NCBI RefSeq assembly: GCF_020379485.1
Contig: NC_063442.1
Span: forward strand, 12,956,009 to 13,020,008
DNA: 64,000 nt
From: Brassica napus
Taxonomy: Eukaryota; Streptophyta; Magnoliopsida; Brassicales; Brassicaceae
Direction: 5' to 3'
Of the stretch, positions 10,224 to 22,799 are shown piece by piece. Below the pieces are notes generated by a model that saw nothing but the letters and a program-made list of their open reading frames with translations, had not been told where the DNA came from and ran no database searches. The position numbers and the translations under genes were made by a program. Every line of letters begins with the position of its first letter. The first letter of the stretch is position 1.

Positions 10224-11224
10224 GATAAAATGAGTGGAGCAAAAGGGAGAAGCGTCAAGAGAGAAAATAAAAAACTTAGAGGGGCTCGGCGGTTGGCCGG
10301 CGCGTGAGCGTCCGTGCCGCCGCCGGAGCTAGTGTTTCCTTCAGATAAAATAACCAGGATCCGGTCTTCTCCTCGTTTCTTGCCGGTTCCCGCCTGTCCG
10401 AGCTCTGGTTTGCCACCAACCGCTTCGGTGCTGGCCCTGGAGTAACGACGCGGTGGCTGAATAGAAGACGCGGAGAAGACCTTAGTTGTCGGAATATTAT
10501 CTCCGGGAGGCGGAGGCTATCGCAGATCCGTCGTCGCCGGTCTTTTGTCTCCGTGGCGGGGAAGCTCCTTCAGGTCCGCCGTCATCGGATCTAGTCTCCG
10601 GGGGGTGAAGGCTTCTTCAACCTTGCGTCGCCGGCTTGTGGCCCTTAATCTTTAGGGTTTAGTTTCCTTCCTTTTTCTTCGGTCGGGTTTTTTTGTTTGT
10701 GTCTGGGTATTGGTGTGTTCGTCGGAGGAGATGGTTGAGCTCCGGCGGAAAGAATGAGGATGCATGTGATTCCTCTGGCGGGTCCCGGTGGTTAATGATG
10801 ATGGAGAAGCTCTCGCTACGGCGATTGAGCCTTTCCGGCTTGAGTGGCCCAATGTTGGGTGAAAGTAAAGAGGAACGGAGCGATGGTGCTCCGGATTGGC
10901 CGTGTGGTCCGGTGGTTGGATCCCCGGCGCCGACGAGTCGTGGTGGTTTTGGCTCTGGCCTTGTGACACGTGTTCCCTCGCGGAGGAGGATGGTGACACG
11001 TGTACAAGCGGCCAAAAGTGGGATGAGTTCGGCGGCCGTTTGCATTTCCGCGTGTGCACTAGGGTTTTCTTGAGATGGGCCCGTAGGTCTTTGCCCATTA
11101 GAGAAAATTTGGGTGACCCTTTAGTTGTTGGGCTTTTGTTGTAATATTGTACTGGGCTTGGCCCGTGTCTTTCATAATATTAAATACCTTTGATGGGAAA
11201 AAAAAAAGATAAAATGAGTGGAGC
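10224..11224 (+). mobile_element. GC-rich poly(A)-tailed retroposon with 17-bp target duplication
   Basis: A perfect 17-bp direct repeat, gataaaatgagtggagc, flanks the insert (10224-10240 and 11208-11224). The insert (10241-11207) ends in a poly(A) run (11199-11207). It is much richer in GC than everything around it and carries ggcgg/ccgg clusters typical of a 5' leader and 'gggcttggcccgtg' near its 3' end. A long TSD plus a poly(A) tail are signatures of LINE-mediated retroposition. No reverse transcriptase is present. It could be an internally deleted LINE or a retroposed transcript. Overlapping ORFs on both strands are what GC-rich DNA gives by chance. Confidence 0.75.
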
Positions 11225-12440
11225 TGAAGCCATTCAGCTGGCAACCTATAACCTCGAACGCCTCTCTCTTCGCCTGACATGTCAGTGTACAGAACTGGAG
11301 CTTTCAACATCACACCGAAATATAATAGTCTCCTCATGTGCAAAATGGTATGAGCCAGACCCTTAGTGTCAATCGATATGTAGTTCACTAATATGAGTCT
11401 CATTTGTGTATATACAGCTAATTGTCTCTACTTCAATATATATATAATATTTTTATATATATAATTGTTAATTTAACATGGATTGTTAATTTATGAATAA
11501 CTCTTTTGAATGTCCTTTTGGGATATTATGTCTACTTAATTTGGAATCAGTTTTTATTTTGTGTGTTTTCATAATAGTGAGTTTCGAGGACAGCTGTCAC
11601 ATCCGTCTTTTACTTGACAAAGATGACATATAAATCACATTGTCTTTACCTGAAAAGATAATTAAAAGATCAATGTGGTAAGGATTGAATAAAAAATCTT
11701 ATAAAACCGTATTAAAACAAATAGAAACTCTTTAAACAGAGTTATCAAGTCTTTAAGAAAATAACATAATGAAAATCCAGTAATCCAAAAACACAACACC
11801 ACACTGAGAACTATTCTTGTATTTCTTCAAACTCACCTGAAAAGAAAAAACAACACCACACAAGACAATAAGTCCATTAAGCCTATGTTCCTATAAAGCC
11901 ATGTGCCCATATGGTTAAACACCATCACTAGACAACATGTCCATTCAGATTATGCTACTGCTCAGGCTTTGTGCCCATTAAGTTAAATGGACCCGGTCCT
12001 TCCTATGGCCATTCGCCCTAGGAAGGATTTTCCTTCTCTTCTTGATAATTTCACTAATTATCTTGCTAGATTCAGTGGTCCAAACTACGAGTAGTCCTTT
12101 TAAAACCTTCTGAACTAGACAGATGATTACATCGTTGTCTGGCAAAAAAAATGGTTTAGCTCTTGTGGCAGGCGGATGAGACATACTTAAAACTTAGAGA
12201 GAAGTCAAAGTATGTATATTGTCTTTGTGCTTTGTATTCGAACCCTTTAGCCAAAATTTCCACCTATATTTTGATTTTGTTGATAATGTATAACTCACTA
12301 GCCTCAAACAGATGATAAGTGGCTGAATGAGCAAGAAGTATATAGTTAAATGAAGCCACCTTTAGGATAAACAAAAAGTGCAAATTCTATCGTTTTTAAC
12401 GTGTACTCTTGGTAAAAATGTAAAATTAAAATCTCAGTAT
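11225..12440. other. intergenic, no gene supported
   Basis: This is AT-rich sequence with a 68-codon minus-strand ORF (11978-12184) that shows no recognisable domain. Nothing else was seen. Confidence 0.35.
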
Positions 12441-12449
12441 GATAGTATC

Positions 12450-12580
12450 AAAGGAAAAAAAAAAGAAATATAATTAGTATGCACCAGCCGGAATTTGAAT
12501 CCGGGTCTGGGGTAGTAATTAAGCGAATCAAAGTACCCGAGTTGCTATCAAATGACTTGTGTCCAGCTTATTTTTTGCCT
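12450..12580 (-). repeat. possible tRNA-derived SINE or tRNA fossil
   Basis: On the minus strand, 'tagcaactcggg' (about 12541-12552) resembles a polymerase III A box. About 40 bases on, 'cggattcaaattccg' resembles a B box/T-arm with a CCGGA-TCCGG stem, followed by 'gctggtgca' and a T-run (12455-12463). The 5' acceptor strand does not pair, so this is not a working tRNA gene. No target duplication was located. Confidence 0.35.
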
Positions 12581-13945
12581 AGCTGTCCAATTAAGAAACA
12601 TGGTTTGTTTTGTCGGTAACTCCTACTAGAGTATTAAAAATAGAGTGACAATCATTCTCAATTCAGTCTGAACCACAGTGTTTTTGGATAATACGAAGAT
12701 TATCTTTTTTGAGATTCAACTAATTAATCCAAAAATAAATATGGAATTTTTATATGAAAAATCTTTAGTCATTCATACGCAAAATAGATGTGTATTAGTT
12801 TACTTTGGATCCTTACTGATGTATCTATTTTCTACTTTTGTTTTGATAGTTCTCATTATTTTTAGAACTTTTTGCCTAGAAGGCTTAATAATCAAAGATA
12901 AAGAACTGCCATGTATTCCATAATTCTGTAACATTTTTATATCTTTGATATATTTTAGAAGTATCATAACGCGTTTCAATCCCTATACACGTTTCCTTTT
13001 TGTAAATCAATCCTAGTGATTTTTTTGTAGTAAAAAAAGTAGTCTGTCTTAAATTCATATTTGGACTTGTACCGATGAAATTGCTATAAAACGTTGGACT
13101 ATTACAAGACAAACACAAAAGGAATGTTTATAAATAAAAAACAAATACGACTGATTTCAAACCACTCCCTTGCCTTTTAATTGTCATCTTTTCGTAACTA
13201 TGCGGACTAATTGAAGAGTTTAGTTGAGGTTTATTTGGATTCCAGCTATTTGGATTAATCTGAGGATTGACTTATTTAGGTTTTATGTGATTTCTAATCA
13301 AATCTTTCGTTATGTCTATTGCTTTCATGCTCGTAATTTTTTATACGAGTATTGTAAACAAACCTAGTAGAGGCGAAAGTAAATATTGTTTTTTTTCGGT
13401 AAATAGGTAAATATTTGGTTTGCTAACAAGAAGACTGAAGATAACAAGTAACAAATTTTTTTTTTTGTGATTAGTGATTTACTAGAGAATTATATGGAGT
13501 ACCATAATTCATTGAACACTGATAGTCTTATTCACCTGGAAGTGTTGCAATGGTCACTTCTGTTGTATTAGGCAAACTGATTTTGGGATGCGGTCCAGGT
13601 GTTCTAATCTAATGTGTCGCCTTTTAACTGGCTACACACCCTCGCTCGAGCTGAGTCCGATCTGGCTAATCACATTGCTAATGCTATCACATTGCTTTGC
13701 TTCTTGGAATTAGCTATATAAACTTGCTACTATTGGCATGTTAATAATCTATCATAGGATACGTTATATAATCTTGCTAATAATATTTGCATGTGAGGAA
13801 AACAACCATATACGGTAATAGTTACGAAAAGAAATCGTTAAAACTGATATATACATTTTTGGATACTGTACATTAATATACCATGATAGGAAAAGCCAAA
13901 TCATGTCTACCAAACATAAAAATACAACACCAAAAGTATAATTAT
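12581..13945. other. intergenic upstream of the C2H2 gene
   Basis: No coding or RNA gene is supported. Short ORFs at 12678-12923 and 12885-13118 have no recognisable features. Confidence 0.35.
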
Positions 13946-13948
13946 CTC

Positions 13949-13958
13949 TATATATAAA
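13949..13958 (+). promoter_or_regulatory. TATA box of the C2H2 gene
   Basis: TATATATAAA lies about 125 bp upstream of the ATG at 14082, a normal position for a plant core promoter with a short leader. Confidence 0.55.
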
Positions 13959-14081
13959 AAACCATCTTTATATGTACCCAACACATTTGACTGCTCTTTC
14001 ATCTTTAAACTTGCCTCAAGATCCTAGCTTTAGGGTTTCAACATTTCTTCAGAAATATCTCTCTACCGATTGAAGCAACAT

Positions 14082-14492
14082 ATGCAAAATATGGAGTGTG
14101 ATAGATCATCGTCGTCCACATCAACAGAAACCGGGGCCGTTCTTCATCATCTTACTTCATCGTCCACCGTGACGAGACGAATGTACGAGTGCACTTTCTG
14201 CAAAAGAGGTTTCACGAACGCACAAGCTTTGGGTGGTCACATGAACATCCATAGACGTGACCGTCTCAACAAGGTGGCCAAGCAGCAAAACGACGCTGAC
14301 GTAGCACTCTCCAGTGCTCGAAGATGTTTCCACGTGGCATCATCTGATCGTGGAGGCTACGAGCAAGTTGAATCCGTCGTGTTGAGGGCGACCACGAACT
14401 TGAGCTTACGAATCGGTTCGATGGTTACAAGGAGTGAAAACGTGGTCGTTGAAGGAGATGAAATCGATTTGGAGCTACGTCTTGGCTTATGA
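14082..14492 (+). CDS. single C2H2 zinc-finger repressor with EAR motif
   Basis: This intronless gene encodes 136 residues, starting at ATG 14082 ([14 protein letters not shown]). A more upstream in-frame codon at 14070 is TTG and was not used; a second ATG follows three codons later. The single plant-type finger has Cys 37 and 40 and His 53 and 57 around the invariant QALGGH ([18 protein letters not shown]), which contacts DNA in the major groove. The protein ends in an EAR repression motif, DLELRLGL, which in this family recruits TOPLESS-type corepressors. Layout and size match small one-finger proteins such as TAC1, RABBIT EARS and the ZFP10/11 group. By gene order the Arabidopsis counterpart may be AT5G43540 (from memory). 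No damage is seen. Confidence 0.9.
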   Translation: MQNMECDRSSSSTSTETGAVLHHLTSSSTVTRRMYECTFCKRGFTNAQALGGHMNIHRRDRLNKVAKQQNDADVALSSARRCFHVASSDRGGYEQVESVVLRATTNLSLRIGSMVTRSENVVVEGDEIDLELRLGL

Positions 14493-14637
14493 GATCATCA
14501 ACCACTACATCAATATTTATGTAATACCTTTTTGGATTATTATATGGTTTCCGGGGTTGATATATGTATATGTAAGCTTGGGAGCATATGAGGAGTTCAT
14601 TATATGTCAAGGTAAGATAGTTTTGGGCGTTATCTAG

Positions 14638-14839
14638 TTAGAGGATGTTTATTGCATGTTTCTTAGATTGGGGTTATTAACGTAGTATCTTAATATAAGA
14701 TACGATCTCTTAGCTTTTTATTATATTTCTTATTTAAAAGATGTCTATTAGTGTTTTTAGTTAAAAACTAAAAGACTGTATCTTATATTACGCTAATTAA
14801 AAATACTAATCTAAGAGACCTGCAATAAACATGCTCTTA
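14638..14839. mobile_element. Tourist-type (PIF/Harbinger) MITE
   Basis: A 196-bp element (14641-14836) has about 35-bp inverted ends: 'gaggatgtttattgcatgtt' on the left mirrors 'cctgcaataaacatgctc' on the right. It is flanked by TTA on both sides (14638-14640 and 14837-14839). It lies about 150 bp after the C2H2 stop codon, so it may form part of that gene's 3' region. The internal sequence also folds back on itself. Confidence 0.85.
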
Positions 14840-16695
14840 TGCATGTTTTGTGATCAATCATTGAGATATACTACATCTTTAATCTTTAAATTGTATGTCA
14901 CAAATATTAGTTTCGCTGAAAAAGATCAGATCTATCCCACAACAAAATGATCGAACTATATACTACAAATACCAGCGTAGTGATTTTTGTCTTTTGATAT
15001 AAAACTCTTTGCTACGGAAAAATATAAACAAAAACTTATCATATTATTAATTGAGAACAAGATTAGGTGAAAATGTAACATATCTAAGATGACATATATG
15101 ATGAGTCAAATATGATTTAATTCCATATAACAGCCGGCTACAGAAACTTGCTTACATGGTTTATACAAGATTAGCTTAACTAGACTAGTTTTAATTATCA
15201 CAAGTTCAATATCGGTTCATTTTAAATCATGTTGTTCTCCTAATCAAAACTTGCTAGATTATTATGCTTTCGAATTCTTGTTTGAAATCATATTATAAAT
15301 TTTGATAAATATTCTAAACATATTCATAGTATTTGGTATTATTTAGGGTTTATGCTACATTTATGGTTTGGATATAAAGTTTTAATTCGAACTAATTCAG
15401 TTGTTTTTCAAATTTTATATTATCACAATTTCTTAATACTATAATTTACTATTATATTATATATTTAGGGTTAAAGTTTGAAAAACATGCAGGGTTTAAT
15501 TTTTAGGGTATAGGGTTTGCTTTCAAACTAAAGTATGATACACGATATATTTTGTTGTATGATTAAAATATTTTTACAATAGTAATATTTGATTGATTGA
15601 TAACTACGTTAAATGTGATATTTGATTTTTATATTGTTTTTAAGAATTACACTTCCTATAGTTTCTGATTACCGAAATAATCGCACCCATACGAGATATC
15701 CTCTTTGTAAAGGAGAATATGCCAAACATATACCATAATTTTGTTTAACCATTAATTTAAATATAACACATGTTATGTTAAGTAAAATAATCAAATTTAA
15801 AAGAATTTCTTTAAACATGGTAGTACATATGTATGAGACTATTCTAATGACGCTTTGGTTAATCAGTCAAATACTCATTTTATTTTCCGTCTACTTTTTT
15901 CATAATGTGTTAATGTTTCTTCATGATATTAGAAAATACTAATCCATGCTATTTTTTTAAATAAATTAAGGGTACAAGATTGCATGTATTTATTGAGAAT
16001 AAAGTTTTGCAGAAACATAAGCAACTTTTAAATGAAGGGCAAGCTTTATCAATCAACACAATCAGTCTAAAAGGATATGGTGGTGAATTCAGGATATGCA
16101 AGTACATTTTCATACAAATTATCTATCATAAGAACAATTAATACCAAAGCTTTGACGGACTTTCTGATTTTGTAGCAAAAATATTTTTTGTCAACGTAGC
16201 AAAAAGATTATTTCACCGATTATGTTAAGATGTTAGATGGGTTGACAAAAAAAAATGTTAAGATGTTAGATGGCAAGTACGAAAGAAACATACATATAGT
16301 TAAAAATATGATTGTATATTTATTCATTACAACAAAATAATGATTTCAAAGTTTGACATTTATATTATTTTTATCGGTTATAATTTGACATAGGAAAAAT
16401 ACTTAACCAATAGACAGAAAAATCATGTCTGATAATGAAATATTTTAATATATAAAAATATACATAAATGTTTCATAATTCCAGAAGATAAATAAAACTA
16501 TCTACTATAAAATTATACTCAAAATTCTAAGAGATTTTTTTACATTCAGCTTACTCTTACAACAAAAAACTTTTATTCCTATGCGTTGTATCACTGTTAT
16601 TTGATCAATATAACTTATTTTCTCTTATCCTCTGTAGTATTACTAAAAATTGACTTTATTCTACTCTAATAATATTTTTACATTACATTTATGTA
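14840..16695. other. AT-rich intergenic DNA, no gene seen
   Basis: A small direct repeat of 'aaaaaatgttaagatgttagatgg' type appears around 16225-16275. No ORF longer than background and no TE ends were recognised. Confidence 0.35.
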
Positions 16696-16699
16696 ACTC

Positions 16700-18151
16700 C
16701 CTTAGGTGTTTGTTTTCAGTTTTATATACGTAGATATTTATTTTAGATCATTAGTAGTATACATTTTTTAAAATTAATCATATATTTAAATGTATATATA
16801 ACTATTTCAGATAAATAATTTAATAGTTTATAGGTTGTAGTTACACAATTCTTTAAAATCGTCATATGTATTTGTTGCTTTTTATTATAGATTTATCTTA
16901 TTGTATTTGTATGTAGTTATTAAACAAATTAATATATGCATGAAACAACATATTTGAAAATTATTTTGTATTTAATTTAGGGAAATTGTCACAAATACCA
17001 CATTCATAGTACCAGTTTTCATGTTTACACTAACCATTTTTACCTTTACTTTTAATGAAGGATAATATCCTGAGGGTTAAATAATCTAGACTTAGGGTTT
17101 AGAGTTGAGGGCTGGAGTAGGATTTTTGGAATGTGGAATTTATGATTTTAATAAATATATAAATACTTAAAAAATATATAAAAAAATTAAAAAAAATAGT
17201 TTCAAACATAATTTTGGTTTTTCAAAAAGAAATTTGAAAAAAAAATTCGAAAAAAAATTCAAAAAAAAAATTTATAAAAAAGTTCGAATTTGAAAAAGTA
17301 TAATTCGAAAACATAAAAAAAAATTATTTTTTTCTTTTTTTATTTTTTTTATTTTTTTTTCTTTTTCATTTAAATAATGATTTATTATATATATAAATAA
17401 TAAGGGCATAAGAGTCTTTTACCACTTAATGAAGAAGATATTTTTGAAAATGTCTCATTAGTGATGGTAAAAATGAAAAATAGTACCATGAAACTGGTAA
17501 ACATGTCATTTCCTCTTTAATTTATGCTAAATTCTAACCCGCTTTTAAAAACTTGATTTCTTTTTAGATTTTTTTTACTTTTATTCATTTTAGATAATAT
17601 ATTATTATATATAGAAATTTTTTAATTTTATACATGTATTATAAATTTTGCTAATGTTAAGTTGTTCTATCATCGTTATCATATTTTTAACAGGAATATT
17701 TTATATTTATGAAAGAAAAAATTATAAAATTTTCAGTTTAATATAAATTTATCATTTTAGTTCAGTATAATAATTTTATTTTAACAAGGTTGATTATGAC
17801 TATAAAATAGATAAAAGGAAATAATTTTTTATTTTATAAATGATAACTGAATATATTAATGTATAATAATACTTAAAAACTAATTACGAAGTCTTGTTAA
17901 AATAATTACTTATAATTTTTGAAAATTAAGATCTTGTTAAAAAAAATTCAAACAGATTTATTAAAATTTTAAAATATATATTTTTATATTCAAAATAAAA
18001 AAAATATTAAAAGATATTATGATTACAGTAGTTCAAAGATTCTATGTGTTATTAGTTTTAGTAAAATACATTTAATAAAATTTCTAAAGAATAGTCCAAA
18101 TTAAAAAATCATACATGAAAAAAATCATAAATTATATTTTAATAGAATAGA
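16700..18151 (-). mobile_element. Helitron copy, 3' end lost
   Basis: The minus-strand 5' end TCTATTCTATTAAAAT starts at 18151. Sequence from about 16705 rightward matches the Helitron at 63.5 kb base block by base block, starting just inside that copy's terminal hairpin ('ggtgtttgttttca'). The hairpin and CTAG end are missing here. A MULE MITE (16980-17515) is inserted in it. Confidence 0.6.
16971..17524. mobile_element. MULE-type MITE with 9-bp target duplication
   Basis: The element (16980-17515, 536 bp) is flanked by tttaattta on both sides (16971-16979 and 17516-17524). Its ends (gggaaattgtcacaaatacc and, inverted, 'gaggaaatgacatgtttacc') match the MITE at 45.1 kb. The unoccupied site survives in the related Helitron near 63.82 kb ('tgtatttaatttatgctaaa'), which proves the insertion and its boundaries. 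Confidence 0.88.
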
Positions 18152-18220
18152 TTAGATTTTAAGCCGCACGTACGTGCAAATATATGTTTAGTTTTAAAAT
18201 AATATTTGAACAATAAAATA
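18152..18220 (-). mobile_element. 3' terminus of a second Helitron, head-to-tail with the first
   Basis: The minus strand reads a hairpin 'gcacgtacgtgc', then GGCTTAAAATCTAA ending at 18152, followed directly by the T that starts the next Helitron's TCTATTC. The element extends rightward (5' end not identified), so only its terminus is listed. Confidence 0.55.
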
Positions 18221-18972
18221 AATTATAAAGAAATATATAATATCAATTTTAAATAAATTATATTATTTTGAAACTTTTTTTTGAATTTCTTTTTTTTTTG
18301 ATGAAATTGTACTAATCATATATTAATAATTTATTTTGTTAATTTATTTAAAAATGCATTACCATATTAATAGCTTAATTGTAACATTAGTTTTACATGA
18401 ATTATTATAATTTTTATTAATTTTTGTTTAACAATTTCTTAATTTTTGTTTAAAAATTTATTAATTTGTTAAAAAAAAAAATTTATTCTCGAATGTTTTT
18501 ATGTGACCATATTAAATTATTTAATATTATATTTTAGAATATTATTTTATTTTAGTATATTATATTTCAGTTTGGTGTTCTTAGTTTTATTACAAAAATC
18601 AAACATAAAAACTTACAACCAATAAATTATTATTTATTTTGTTTAAAAAAGTTAATTTGATAATTTCAAAAATAATTGTGGTGTATTATTTAATTTTAAA
18701 ATTAATTACTTAAATATGTATATATATATATATATAATTTGGTATATATATAATTTGGTAGATTAAATATGATAAACAATAAGAAAATAGCATAAAGGAA
18801 GTATATTTGGCTTTTCTTAGGAATGTTATTGTTTAGATATATATTGCTTATTTTGTTTGTTAGAAAAATATCATATATGAGTAAATTTAAAATATTCAGT
18901 TAAATTTATAATTAATGATCTAACATTGATTTTTGTTTGGTAAATAAAAAATAAAACTCTAAATTAATAGAT

Positions 18973-19013
<41 letters not shown>

Positions 19014-19410
19014 TGTAAATATTAAGATGGTTAGATATTTCATTAAGTTGAAGACAAACATAATAATTAGTATTCGTAGTAATACCAAATTATTTTACAA
19101 TTTTACGTTATAACATTTCAAATAGATATTGATATTGTAAATGGGTGGCTCACTAGCCTCACTGATTCAGACTGAACTACATTATAAAAACAAAACTTAA
19201 AAGTAGTGAACGGATCGTAACAAACAATGGGTTTATCCCTGACAATAGTCTAAAGATGTTTAAATTCGGATCGGATAGTGTAATATACTTTCAAGCTAAT
19301 TTATTCTATTGCACTAAATACATTTATTTTGGGTCCAGATAGTCGATAGAATTGATAAAGAAAGAAGAATATTGTTACTTTTCTTTTCAACAAGGCAGAA
19401 AGTCAATACA
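18221..19410. other. very AT-rich DNA with (TA)n microsatellites
   Basis: TA repeats occur near 18718-18736 and 18975-19012. No gene is seen. Probably the interior of the Helitron ending at 18152. Confidence 0.4.
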
Positions 19411-19434
19411 AAAGGAACTCAGGCTCCGAATGGA

Positions 19435-19565
19435 GAAAACGGATCAAGCGTTGTAGATTTAGCGGATCTAGCGGATCGAGCGTTGCGGATCTAGCAGATC
19501 GAGCGGAACAAGAGTGGATCTAGCGGAACGAGCGGTACATGTGCGGATCAAGCAGATCTAGCGGT
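19435..19565 (+). repeat. subterminal minisatellite of 'agcggatc' units (left arm)
   Basis: About ten imperfect copies of an 8-11-base unit (agcggatct, agcggatcg, agcggaac) are arrayed here. The inverted set is at 22800-22905. Such subterminal repeats are typical transposase-binding clusters in hAT elements; binding is inference. Confidence 0.75.
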
Positions 19566-19854
19566 TCAAAACATATGTTTGAATGGTAAAAGTGGATAAA
19601 AAGTGGTTCAAAGTACTGTACAAATTTAAATTAATTTATATCTAATTTTATAATACTATTTATCATCATAATTAAATAAAATTATTTAAAAAAATACTTT
19701 ATAATTGAATAATATAAAATTTGATCAGAAAATTATTTTAAACTTATATATTATCATTTTTATTTTTTGAAATTAAATATTATCTGATTTTGGATGATTT
19801 AAAATAATTATATTTGATAAATAAATTGAAGAGAAAAATACTAGGATAGCACCA

Positions 19855-20312
19855 AACCAAGTTTTTGTTCTCAAACTAGCACTCAATGCTCAAAGTCACA
19901 AAAAATAGGTTTCATTAAAGAGGTAAATATACACTTATACCCATTGTATTAATTAATCCAAACATAGGGTTTAGAGTTAAAGGGTGGGGTTTGGGAATTA
20001 GAGTTTAAAATTTTATAAAATAAAAAATAAATACTAAAAATTAAAAATTAAAATTAAAAAACAGTTTCAAAAAGTATTTTTGAATTATAAAAAGAAAATT
20101 TGAAAAAAAATAAAAAATTCGAAAATAAAATATTTAAAAAAAATTATAAAATATTTCGAATCTAAAAACATATAATCTGAAACTATAATTTTTTTTTGTT
20201 TGTTTATTTAATTTTAAATCAAGAATATTATGGATATTTTACCTTTTAATGAATGTCATTTTTGTGACTTTCTCCTTCTACTGTCATTTTTGAATTGACA
20301 ATTGCCCTAAAT
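19855..20312. repeat. probable MULE-related MITE inside the hAT-like element
   Basis: The block begins 'aggatagcaccaaaccaag' and includes 'ataggtttcattaaagaggt' and 'agggtttagagtt'. It closes with 'taatgaatgtcatttttgtg' and 'gacaattgcccta'. Its layout resembles the MITEs at 17.0 and 45.1 kb. The ends are not proven. Confidence 0.4.
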
Positions 20313-21574
20313 TGAATGTACAGTCAAATTAATTGAATCAATTCGCTCGAACCAAATTTGGTAAATAGTTATTGTTTTTACAGATATTCTGACAACAAAA
20401 ATTGTTAGTTACATTATTAAAAAAAACTAAATACTAAAAGTAAAAGGAACGCTAAAACCACTCCACAATTGTAGGGTGAGAATGGGAGGTGGAAATAAGA
20501 CGGTTCTCTCACCAGATGGAGCTCCACTTTTAAATCCTCCATTCAAGCAAAATGTTAACCATTGGCGTTTCTGTTTCAAAATAATAACTAGATTCTGACT
20601 TATTTTTTTTATTTTTTTTTAAATTTAGTTTCATATTTATGTTTTTCTTTGAAATCATATTTGTGTTTTTCTTTATAATCATATTTGTGTATAAATCTTA
20701 ATCAAAGACTATTTTATAAAATAATAGCAATTTAAAAAATTGATCCGACATACACTCGGTTCTTTGTAATCATATGCATGTATGCCCGTTTCTTTGTAAT
20801 CATATGCCCGTATGCCCGTGAACTTTCAAAGTGCGGATTTATTTCCAAAACAAATCAAATTTATTTGATATAAATTTATATTTTTTATTATCATTTACAT
20901 TTAAATGTTACAAAGAAAGTATTATCATTGTGCAGATTATAATATTTTTGAAATTTTAACAGAAATAATTTTGATGACGAAATATGAAATTAGGTTTTAA
21001 TAAAATCATGATATTTTGCATTTTTAGCATTTTGAATTATTAATATAATATATAATATTCATACTCGGAAAACCAATGTTGAATCTACCCGTAAGTATGA
21101 GTCTTGAATCAGATTCAATCCGACCTATATACTCAAAAATATTAATTTATTGTATTTATTTAAATTTTGCTAAATTTAATTTATAATATAATTTTAGATC
21201 TTTTCACGATATTTTCATATTTGATCTGAATCGACGATAAAAATGGTAAATCGAGTGATTTGCATATAATCCAGCTCAGATTTTGGATTAAATTATAAAA
21301 TTTCTATTTAAAAACTCCATAAAATCCGGTTAAAAGCCCAACCCAAAAAAACCTAGATAAATCTAATGATATTTTATTTTTTTTAATTTAAACTTAATTT
21401 AATTTCATGATAATTATAATTTGTTTATTTAAAGGCGAAATCCTAATTTTCTAGATAAATTGGTCAAATAATTTGCATTTCATGAAAATGAAATAAAATT
21501 CTAATTATATAAATAAAAAAAATACTTTTTATATTAACTATTTCAATGGTAAATAATATTATACTAATATATTA

Positions 21575-21640
21575 TCTATTTTATTAAAAGGGCAGATTTA
21601 GTAAATATAAAGCATAAACTTAGATTTTAAATATTAGTAG
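21575..21640 (+). mobile_element. Helitron-like 5' end
   Basis: TCTATTTTATTAAAAGGGCA preceded by A (21574) fits the Helitron 5' terminus seen elsewhere in the window. The matching 3' end was not located. Confidence 0.35.
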
Positions 21641-22155
21641 TCATAATAGTAAGAATAAAGGTAGATATTAATTCACTGGATTAACTAATGTATAATGTAT
21701 AAGTAAAGTATTATTTGTGGTTATAACATATATTGTATGTAACAAAATGTGTAGATGTTTTAAAAAAAGTGATGTAGTTATTATGCAGATTTGAATCAAA
21801 CGTATATCAATTGTTTATTTATACACTCTTGTAAACATGGTAGTTATGGATCCTAGAATATAGGAATAAAGGTAAGCAGTTATAAAAATATATGGTTTAA
21901 TTTTTATATATGTTGCATAGAAAAATAATAAATTGGACATAACCTTTTATCAATTGGTCATGTTGCTGTTTTAATAGTATTGATAAAAAAATTTGATCCA
22001 CTAGCAGTCCAAATCTACGTACAAATATGACAAACCGTTTATAACAGTAGAACTTCTTCATTGTTGAAGGGTATCGAGCAGTCCACTATTATTACCCCCA
22101 CCAACAAAATAACGTATTCATAAAATAATGTATTACTAATAGATTCTGAGTATTT

Positions 22156-22159
<4 letters not shown>

Positions 22160-22192
<33 letters not shown>
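22160..22192. repeat. (AT)n microsatellite
   Basis: An uninterrupted AT run. A second compound repeat, (TA)n(TG)n, lies at 22613-22647. Confidence 0.85.
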
Positions 22193-22196
<4 letters not shown>

Positions 22197-22613
22197 TCTT
22201 TTTGTATAATTCAAACAGTTTATATATATTTATAACTAACTTTGTTTATACAATGCTATGTTTCATTCATTTAATCATTTAAATATATATTTTGAATTCA
22301 TTAATAACTTTTTGAAAATTATGAAATACTAATCTGTATAATTTAAATTAGTCAGATATTTGGTTATTAAATAAATAGTAATATAAAACCTGTTTTGTCA
22401 TCTAATAAAAACTTTTATATATTTTTTCTAAAAAAATTTCTAATACTTTCAACCATTTTTTATTCACATTCGCTATTCAAATATTTTCTAATATTTTAAA
22501 ATTAATGTGTTAGTTAATATTAAAGCTTAAATTATTATACCACTTTATCAAAAACATAATTATTTTTAAGTCATAAAAAATTAGATCTAAATTTCATTTT
22601 ACAGCTTAATGTG

Positions 22614-22646
<33 letters not shown>

Positions 22647-22799
22647 TTAAAATAGTTTTGTATTATATTTTGAATAGAAATTATATAACATTTTTAAAAT
22701 AAATACTTTGAAATATAAATTAAACAGCAATATAAATTATTTTAAATCTATACAGTACTTTGAACCACTTTATTTCCATTTTTACCATTCAACATATGT

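Noticed and set aside
10652..11144. Several overlapping ORFs of 63-148 codons on both strands
   Set aside because: They coincide with a GC-rich retroposon; stop codons are scarce in GC-rich DNA and the peptides are low-complexity Arg/Ser/Pro-rich without domains.
11978..12184. 68-codon minus-strand ORF
   Set aside because: No family is recognised and no gene structure surrounds it.
12481..12555. A functional tRNA gene
   Set aside because: A T-arm-like hairpin is present but the acceptor strand does not pair and no proper anticodon arm is seen.
14070..14081. Upstream TTG as start of the C2H2 protein
   Set aside because: Plant nuclear genes start at ATG; the first in-frame ATG is at 14082.
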